A stretch of DNA of 64,000 bases, from the NCBI GenBank assembly GCA_018350325.1, contig JAEVLN010000004.1, positions 1,178,001-1,242,000 of the forward strand, given 5' to 3'. The stretch comes from Globodera rostochiensis. Taxonomy: Eukaryota > Nematoda > Chromadorea > Rhabditida > Heteroderidae. Every line of letters begins with the position of its first letter. Position 1 is the first letter of the stretch. Made by a program: the position numbers and the translations under genes. The notes below the pieces were generated by a model. That model searched no databases, was not told the origin of the DNA, and saw only the letters and a list, made by a program, of their open reading frames with translations. Positions 56,454 through 64,000 of this stretch are shown here, piece by piece.

Positions 56454-59400
56454 AACGCTTTATTTGATTTGATTTTCTACAAATTTTGTACAAAATATAA
56501 AATCATCTTCGATTCAATACATAATAAATAGTGAGCGGTCGCGCGGGTGGGCTCCAGATGGGCGGGGGGGGGGAACCCCCCGGGCGCTGGGAGTACGTCC
56601 CGATCTTCTCAACTGTCGAGCTCTCGTTTTGGTCTCAACTTTATACCTCCAACACTATCGAATATCGGACGAGCGGAAAGCAACCCTCCGACCGTTCGGG
56701 AATGAACAATTAATTCCATTAGGAAGACCGAATTCCCCTCGGGGGGGGGGGAATGGAAAGAGTCACTGTGTATATGATTATATGATGTGTAAATCATGTG
56801 AATGGATGGGAAATGAATGATTGACGTGCCGACGTTCAGAGTATGGAGGTTTAAATTGTTTGTGCCGTTGGTTGGGCCCCCCACACATAATTTCGTCGCG
56901 ACAACAAAATTAACGAATTTCGCCCAAACAAAAAAGATTTTTTTGAATTTTTAATGGCTAATGAATGGAGAAGCTTAAATAAATTGCAGAATAAATTCCA
57001 TCGATTTATCGCTGGCCGCCATGGCCAACAAAACAAAACTAATCTCCTTCAACATTTCCCCCCCTCCCCTCCGGGGAATTTATTTGGACTGACATTTTTT
57101 GTATAATAATGTTTGTTATGTTTGTCGGTGTGAATGAGGAGGAAATGCGTGGAGAAAATCATTATAAAACATTATCCCCCTTTTTAATGTTCAAAGTGAT
57201 TAGGAGCTTAAAATGCAGAATAGAGGCGGGATTAAGCTAATGACAAAAGTTGTCAAAAGAATTATTTTCTCATACATTTTCATTTCCTTTTTTGTTTTTT
57301 TCATTAGACCCCCCAGGGCTCGTCAAATTTTCATGAATTTATAAAATGTTTTCTGTCGACGCCAACAAAAAAAAAATGGGAAAAATGGGACGATGGAATG
57401 AATGACAGATGTGCAAAAATTGATAAAATGTATTAAAAAATGAGCAATTTTTTGCTGAACGGCCCATTTGTTTGGAGGAAAGGAACCCAAAAAATATTTT
57501 CTGGACAAAATAAACGTAAAGTACCAACCAACCCCCCGGGGGTTCACGTTACTTAAAAATAAAACAGATAAGACAAGCGATTATGAAGAAAATAAATTGA
57601 ATAATAATTGCCCTTATATGGGGACAAGAAATGGTCGTTAAATGTAAAAATGAATTGAAAAACAGAGGGCGGGAGGGGCCCCAACGGCTGACCGAATAAT
57701 TATTGTTCGACCGACGACGGCACTTTTGCCACAGACGATGACGCCACGGCATTTGTTCGCGGCACTTTTACACATATCCTATTAAAGCATTAAGGCACAA
57801 AGCCGAGAACAACGGCACTGGCCGCCAAACAAAACAATCCAAGTGGTTAAAATGAAACAAAAAATCTTTTCCGGTGTCATTCTCGAATCGAGAGTCTCGA
57901 TTTTAAAAATCATTTTTGTATATCCGACATTTTTTCGTGGATTTTTTGGGCGTTCAACTCGCCCCCGAGGCATTGCGCGGAGGCCAAAAAAGACTGTGCG
58001 TTTTTAGTTTTGGCGCTGTGTTCGTTCCAAGGCCACACTTTGCCGCTTTTCGCTTGTTGACGTCGAAGGTGAAGCGCAAAATGACCGGAAATGCCCGGTG
58101 GAGCCTTTCTTAACCATTTTTGACCCGCGGTGATGGCCCACCATAAACAAATTAAATGAATGAATGATTTTAGTTCAAATTTTTTAATCACAAACTGGTC
58201 ATACATATGTTCTGGATATGGATTAAATGTTTGCGTGAAAGACAATGCAAAAAGTTGGGGGGGGGCAAAAAACTGTGAAAATGAATGGCGGAAGTAAAAC
58301 AAATAAAATGGCAATTAAACAAATAAAAACATATTAACAACAACTCTTCAAAGGCACAGAATCGGCATGGGCGGAACACATTTTGGCATCCGAACGGTTC
58401 CCAAACTTTTAGTTTAATCATAAAATTTGGTCATTCCAAAACGGGCACCGATCGAATGAATCCATGCACAGCCATTGTGCCGGGGGGGGGGTCATATGTA
58501 AAATATTGCATCTTGTCAATAGAAATCTGTGGGGGGGGGGGGGGCAGGCGATCGATCACCCACCAATTAAATCGGCTTCAAATTGGTCGGTCCGAACAAA
58601 CGGATAGATTTTGATAATGTTTGAACAGAATTTTGTTGAAAATTTTAACGAATTTTAGTCCAAAATATTTGATGTCTGTGTTTGGGAATTTGGAGATTTG
58701 TTCAGACTTTTGTGATCTGAAAGATGAGGAAGTGATTTAACAGAAATTTGAAAGACTTTTGACAACGATTTGGGGGGGGGGGACAAATAATCAAGGGTCA
58801 AATTCGGGGCAATAACATCGAAATTCCCTTCTCTTCATTCATTGCGCTCGTCAAAATTTGGGGGTCAAATAAAATCTCTACACATAAAAAGTCAGAAATG
58901 AAAAATGTTCTTTTTAAATAATCTTTTTAAAAATATATAAAATATTTTTTTACGAAACAAAAAACATTTTTCATTCATCAAATAGAAGAAGAACTTAATT
59001 TGGTTGTGGTGATGTAACAACTGGGACAGTGTGTAAAAGTTGGGATTAATTGACGTTGTTGGAACAGATTAAACGGAGGGGATGAAAGGGCAAGGGAAGG
59101 GAAGCGATGGCACCGCGCCGACGGCGACGGACGGGCGGATATGAAGTGAATGGACGGGACGGACTTTGCCAAAGGGCAAAGCATTTTCTCCCTCCGGGGG
59201 AGAATGTGTGTGAACTGTTGAAGAATAAAAACGTAAATTGATGACGGAAAAATTTTAGTCTGGGGGTTCGGAATCCGGGTAATTTTTAAACCAATCCTGA
59301 TCCATTTAAAACCCTATTTCGAATCATTATCAATTTCTTAACCGTGTCGGTTATCTCAAATCCAAAAACCTGATCAATTTCAATTTAGAAGTATAAAAAA

Positions 59401-59617
59401 AGTGGCCAAACTTCTAAGCCCTTAGTTTGCCAGCCTAAAATGTTGTAACCAACTTGATGAAGTAGTGGTGAATGCATGGCGGTTGAACAGGCGACGGCAA
59501 GGCTTCAAAGAGATGCGCGAATGTTGGGGGGTCTGAAAAATAATCGAAAAATAAAAAATTTGAAATTCTTTTCAACGACTCGCCGCACCATTCTTTGAAG
59601 GCGCCTCAGCAACGCGC
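56454..59617. other. Intergenic, about 3.2 kb, with many G-tracts
   Basis: Upstream of PMR1 (minus) and downstream of the Gly/Ser-rich gene (minus). G-runs of 8 or more occur at about 56,562, 56,743, 58,256, 58,482, 58,531 and 58,772. Long open frames on the minus strand (57,910-58,314) have no recognisable domain or splice partners. Confidence 0.45.
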
Positions 59618-60688
59618 TCACTTCTTGAACAAGCCGTAGTCGGATGATGAACATCCGCAGTTATTGAACAGGCCACCGTTGGTGCCGTTGCTGGACGAGG
59701 GAAAGCCGCCAAATGAACCCTAAAAAATTAAATTTTGAAAGTGTCCGGATGCCAAAGAATCATCTATTTACCTGTCCTAATGAAGGCGATCCGCCCGAGT
59801 GCAGGCTGTCCATTCCTCCGCCCATTTTGACGCCAAAAAGACCGCCACCGACGGAGGAGAGGGACGAGCAGGAAAGGCCGGCACCGATGCCGCCGACGCC
59901 ACGGGTGGACCTAAAAATGGGGGGGGGGTGAACTGCTTGCTATGGAAGAAGGGGCCAGGGGCTGTTGTAATCAATCCATTTTAAATTGAAAACAGGGGGT
60001 ACACGGAATCGTCCAAAACTGTTTCAGGGAAGTTGTCTTAGGTTGGGGGTTCGGGAACAAGCCGTCGGTTGCCGAAAATCAGGGACCGTCAGGGACGGCA
60101 TGCCGGAGTATCGGGGAGGGGGGGGGTGGGTAATATGGATAATTTAAAAAAATGCCTGTGGGCATGGAATAATTTCTTGCAAAAAACAACTAACCCAAAA
60201 TTCTTTACAAAACCCCTTTAGACCATGGCTAAGAACATTTGGCCAAATAATCGTAACAAATTCCAACCAATTTGATGAGCCGCCATGGCCCGCAATGGCC
60301 AGCCCGCTGATGACACCGCCGCCGATGGATCCGCTGCAAGAGCCGCTGCTGCCGGAGCCGTTGCCCGAATTTGACGTGTCAATGGATGCCGAAGTTGACT
60401 GCAGGGGAAAGAAATGCATAAATTTAAAACGTTTACGCAAATCTTTTGCTTGGAATTACAAAACATTAGCATTTTCCGGGGTTTCCCGGCCCTAATCACA
60501 CCCGGGGGGGGGGATTTGTCCTCGGAAAATCAATCAACTTTACTCCTGAAGAGTGCCAAAAACAAAAAGTGCCAAAAAAACAAAAGTACACATTGGCCCA
60601 AATGGCACCCATTCAACGTGCCAACCTGTTGCAAGTCGGTAAGGGCAAGACCGGTTCGTGGCGATTGAGGCGGGCCGGACACAACCAT
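59618..60688 (-). CDS. Unrecognised Gly/Ser-rich protein, four exons, 144 aa
   Basis: I do not recognise this gene. The exon chain is well supported: 60688-60626 (63 nt), 60398-60268 (131), 59910-59772 (139), 59719-59618 (102), total 435 nt including TGA. All junctions are GT-AG and in phase (CAG|GT, TG|GT, CAG|GT; acceptors TGCAG, TTTAG, TTTAG). The protein starts MVVSGPPQSPRTGLALTDLQ, a possible proline-directed phosphosite (SPRT). It then becomes Gly/Ser-rich (NSGNGSGSSGSCSGSIGGG, RGVGGIGAGLSCSSLSSVGG, GGGLFGVKMGGGMDSLHSGG) and ends NNCGCSSSDYGLFKK. There is no signal peptide or transmembrane segment. It may be a whole small protein or, if upstream coding exons exist, the C-terminus of a larger one; an acceptor just upstream of the ATG was not evident. 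Confidence 0.7.
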
Positions 60689-61018
60689 ATTTATTCTTCT
60701 TGCTTTTATTCGCTGTGACGCTTCGAAGCGTTTTGAATGACAAATTTGGCAAAATGTGGTGACGACGGAGACGGCGGCAAGTTTCGGTTGGTTGATGAAC
60801 AAATTGGCAGGAAGAAGGCAAGGCGATTGTGTAATTTGTAATTTGTTTGTTTTGGGGGAAGGAGTTCGGTTGGTTGTCGTCGGTTGGCTGCTGAGAACGA
60901 ATTGAGGAGGGGCAAAAGTGTCCTGAAATTTGCGCGAACATTTTGTGCTGAATGTGCTGCTGGTTGATGCGCGAGTTGTGAGTGATTGTTTTGTTGCGAG
61001 AAAAAAAAGATATGACGC

Positions 61019-61064
61019 TGGAGGGGAGGGGAGGGGAGGGGAGGGGAGGGGAGGGGGGGGGGGA
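61019..61064. repeat. (GGGGA)n tandem repeat ending in a G-run
   Basis: About eight GGGGA units run directly into about eleven G. Quadruplex-prone on the plus strand. Similar but less regular arrays are at 34,999-35,031 and 62,620-62,675. Confidence 0.95.
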
Positions 61065-61635
61065 CGGGAAGCAGAAAACTTGGACGGGGAAAAACAATAA
61101 TAAATATAAACGCGGCCGCCGCCACCGCCGCCGGCGGCGTTGTCTGATGTGTGGACGAGAACAATGCGCGATGAAATTATTGGTGAGGAAAAGGCGCGCA
61201 TTGTCCCCCCCCCCCCGCGGCGCTTTCTTCCCACCCCCCCCCCCTTTACTTGTCCACGCGACGCAACAGAAAATGGACAAAAAAAATTGAGAAAAATTCG
61301 GTCTCCGATCAGCGAACAGACTTTCAGTGTTCCCATCCCTTTTGTTAGTTGGGTTGGTTGGGTTGGAGTTGTATTCAAAGCATTTTTTGTTGATGCAACA
61401 CCAGCAGGGGGCAGACCGAAAATTTGCTTTATGATGCCGTGCCGGATCAGCAGCAGTTTCAGGATCAATTATTTGAGGCTTAATTTGGGAGGAATCATTG
61501 CGCGCGACGCCCGACTTGATCAAAAATTAGAGAGAACGAAGGAGTTGAGACAGATCCGGGAAACCTGTGGAGGTGCGGCGTATGGCTGCCGGGAATGTGG
61601 GGGGGGGGGGAGGGAGGCGCCCGCCGCACTTTCGG

Positions 61636-61694
61636 CATCAACCACCCCCCCCCCCCCCGGGGGTCGGCATCAACCACCCCCCCCCCCCGGGGGT
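61636..61694. repeat. Tandem pair of about 30 bp units with poly-C/poly-G palindromes
   Basis: Two copies of GGCATCAACCACC followed by a C-run and GGGGGT. Each unit can fold C-run on G-run. Confidence 0.9.
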
Positions 61695-64000
61695 TCGTGC
61701 ATAATGGCAGAGAGCGTCAATAGCTCTTCACAAACAACCTTTACCCCCTCCCGCTGATCCCCCCGATCAGCTACTTTTATCCGGTTAGCTTCAACAGGAA
61801 GAGGGTTTTTGGGGGTTTGATGAGCCCAAATCGCCCCCCCCCCGCCGCCGTCGCCGCCGGCGCTTCAATACGTTGTCTGTCCGTCATCCGCTTCATCAAC
61901 ACATCATCGTCTTTGGCTGCTTGTTTTCCGAAAATGAGTGGCGATGGATGGGAGGGGGGGGGGGGGGGAGGTGTGGGGATACTGCTCGGAGGTGGGCGCA
62001 GGGATTTGTGCCTCCCCCCCTCCCCACCTCCCGCCGAATGTCCCCCATAATCACCTTCGTCCGATGCTTATAAACGACTCCGCCCATATCACGCCCATAA
62101 CAAAACGAAAAAAAATTTGCTTCATGAGCCATCGGCTGCCGCCCATCGCCGACGAAAAGCGTTCGTGACGAAATGTTTAAAAATTTTTTAGAAAAATTAA
62201 AAAAAAAAATTGACTACACATAAAGAAAGTCGAAAATTGAGGAGAGTGAAAATGTAAATTAAGGTGAAATGATTGTGGATTAAGATCGAATAAACCGGTC
62301 ACCTCGACGGCGGTCTCACCGTTTCTCGACATCCGGTTACCGGTACCGGTTCCGGGTTTGACGTCAATTCCGATGATCGCTTCCGTTTTGATTAACCGGT
62401 CTTCAATTACCCTAATTAAACTAAAGAATTTGATTTTTTTTTTCGCAAAAATTGAAGCGTTTTGAACGTTCGGTGGCTATTCTTTTTCAATAAGCACGGC
62501 TGAACACCGCCGCCCGCCAGCTGACGCAATTAAGCCATTTTTCAAATTTTATGACAAATTGTCTGGACTTGTCCTCGTCGGACGGCGCGCTCAGCGGGGC
62601 GGGAATTTGAAGGGAATGGGAAGGGGGGGGAAGGAAGGGGTAGGGGAGAAGGGGGGAGGGGGGGGGGAGGGGTGGGGGAGGACTGACCGTAAGTGCGCAG
62701 CCGTAAAACCTCGGCGCTGTTGCGCATACAGCTCGCCAATGTGGCCTTGGGAGTGGGAAAGCGGGGGGGGGGGGGGAAGCGGCCGGCGGCTGTCACTGAG
62801 CTGTCGTCAATCCGCCGTTTCTCAGCAGATTAATGCCGACCCACAGGTGTACAAGGTAAGTTGTAAATGCGAGACAGGAAGGAGCGCTGTGAAATGTGAA
62901 TGTGGCGTGGGTTTGGGTTCATCGCGCCACCCTCTGGTTCAGTGCATTTGAAACAATTGCGGCGTTTGGGGCCGTGAAATCGGGGACGTTCGGGGACAGC
63001 ATCATGTCGGCATGGGGAGGGGGTCAAAGATCCGGGAAGGGGGGGGGGGGAGCCGGAGGCATCGCTTTGGTGACCAACGCTCGGATTTGCATGGACCAGC
63101 TTTTGTGTTTAAACTTTAAAGCAAAGCCGCGGGCCTTATGGTTAACAAATTTAGAACACAAAAGCCAAGTAAGGAATGTTTGAAAAAAGGCGCTAATTTG
63201 AACCCGTAGGCAACGTCCATTTTGGCGTTTGGAGGCGTGAGGACAAAACGATTGAATGGCATGTGCCGAATGGGGGTGGGAACGAGTTTTGATCGCTTTT
63301 ATCCCCTCATTCGCCATAATTGCCCTTGATCCAGTCGATCCAATCCGACACACTGGCTTCTTCCGGAAGGAAGGTCGGCGCGACATTAATTGAATTGACG
63401 CGCGTAAACAGCAGCACCGGAGGGGACGGGGGGAGGGGGGAGGGGACATCCGACGAATGCATTCCCCAAACAACAAATCCAAAGAAAGTGGATGGGGATG
63501 AATCACCCCCCACCCATCCACCACTCACTCTTCTCCTTCCCCACCCCGTTCCGGAAGAAGGACGGGGACGGACGGACTCTGAACCCTTCCGGGAATGGGC
63601 GGCGGGCGCTGCAAAGTTCGAGCATTTCCCGAAGCTATCATTTATTCGGCGCGAATGCGCGACTGAATGCACACCCACCCAACACACCTTTTGCTTAGTC
63701 ACAACGCACACAACCCGCTCATTTATCCCGTTAGCATTCATTCCCTTGGGGTATGCAAAAAAGCGCCGGAGGCGATGAATTTGGGGGAGGAGAGAGCGCC
63801 GCCGCCATCAGTGCCAGCCGGCGGCGGCAAAAGCCCCCTCCACCCAATCTCGGATTTGTTGATTCACCCACCATTTCGGGAAGGTCATCACCTCCAACAA
63901 CTTCCATGCATTCAGTGTCAGCACCCACCCACCCACCCAACTCCTCCAATTTCGGGAATGGGCTCAAGGATGAATCGGAGGAAGATGCGGGAGGTGGGAG

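Larger units (their letters stand above)
60689..64000. other. GC- and G-tract-rich terminal region, no confident gene
   Basis: Long overlapping minus-strand frames at 60,530-61,523 run through C-rich and Ser/Pro-rich low-complexity sequence in two frames at once and are not believed. Candidate fragments are a smooth open stretch at about 62,210-62,410 (minus, MSRNGETAVEVTGLFDLNPQ), a plus-strand mini-exon at about 62,826-62,854 (QINADPQVYK followed by GTAAGT), and a minus-strand tail VSDWIDWIKGNYGE-stop at about 63,315-63,360. A minus-strand frame open to the right edge (63,731-63,967) may belong to a gene that starts outside the window. Confidence 0.4.

Noticed and set aside
60530..61523. 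Two overlapping minus-strand open frames of 312 and 327 codons
   Set aside because: They run through the same C-rich, Ser/Pro-rich low-complexity DNA in different frames, contain no domain, and overlap the splice-supported orphan gene. More likely stop-poor sequence and 5' UTR.
63307..63741. 144-codon minus-strand frame ending VSDWIDWIKGNYGE
   Set aside because: The tail looks protein-like, but the rest is low complexity and no acceptor lies just upstream; kept only as a possible fragment of a gene outside the window.

Overview
This is eukaryotic nuclear DNA, and the gene content points to a nematode. It holds a DB-module secreted protein, a WR1-type cysteine-rich secreted protein, an Argonaute resembling the worm-specific WAGO branch, a Cys-loop acetylcholine receptor subunit, short AT-rich introns with TTTCAG-like acceptors, and many poly-G tracts. 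A plant-parasitic tylenchid such as a cyst nematode would fit the intron style and base composition, but that is inference and not shown by any single gene. Genes were assembled by joining open frames across GT-AG junctions and matching the peptides to known families. Exon edges are exact only where stated.

Left third, 1-19,000, almost all on the minus strand: a nicotinic acetylcholine receptor alpha-type subunit cut by the left edge; about 3.6 kb with no convincing gene; a gamma-tubulin complex component of the GCP2 kind; a STAT transcription factor with a Gln-rich tail; and the U1 snRNP 70K protein.

Middle, 19,600-36,100: a plus-strand Argonaute followed 366 bp later by a divergent copine, possibly an operon. 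Next is a minus-strand CCHC zinc-knuckle gene. A roughly 2 kb segment carrying that gene occurs again 5.5 kb to the right. The second copy lies antisense inside a 2.75 kb intron of an 11-exon secreted DB-module gene. The copies have four and five zinc-knuckle exons, and share a 221 bp upstream block that is far better conserved than the sequence around it.

Right part, 37,400-56,500: a polypeptide N-acetylgalactosaminyltransferase (minus); a TA-flanked non-autonomous DNA transposon with 24-26 bp terminal inverted repeats and an internal 103 bp tandem repeat; an ADP-dependent glucokinase and a mitochondrial malonyl-CoA:ACP transacylase in tandem (plus, 255 bp apart, possible operon); a WR1-type secreted protein (plus); and the secretory-pathway Ca/Mn ATPase PMR1 (minus).

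The last 7.5 kb is rich in G/C homopolymers and GGGGA repeats. It contains one small Gly/Ser-rich gene that I do not recognise, whose four exons join exactly in phase.

Most genes are ordinary housekeeping or signalling genes with no common pathway. The items most worth a second look are the duplicated and nested CCHC gene with its conserved upstream block, the TIR element, the orphan Gly/Ser gene, and the Argonaute with a substituted catalytic residue.
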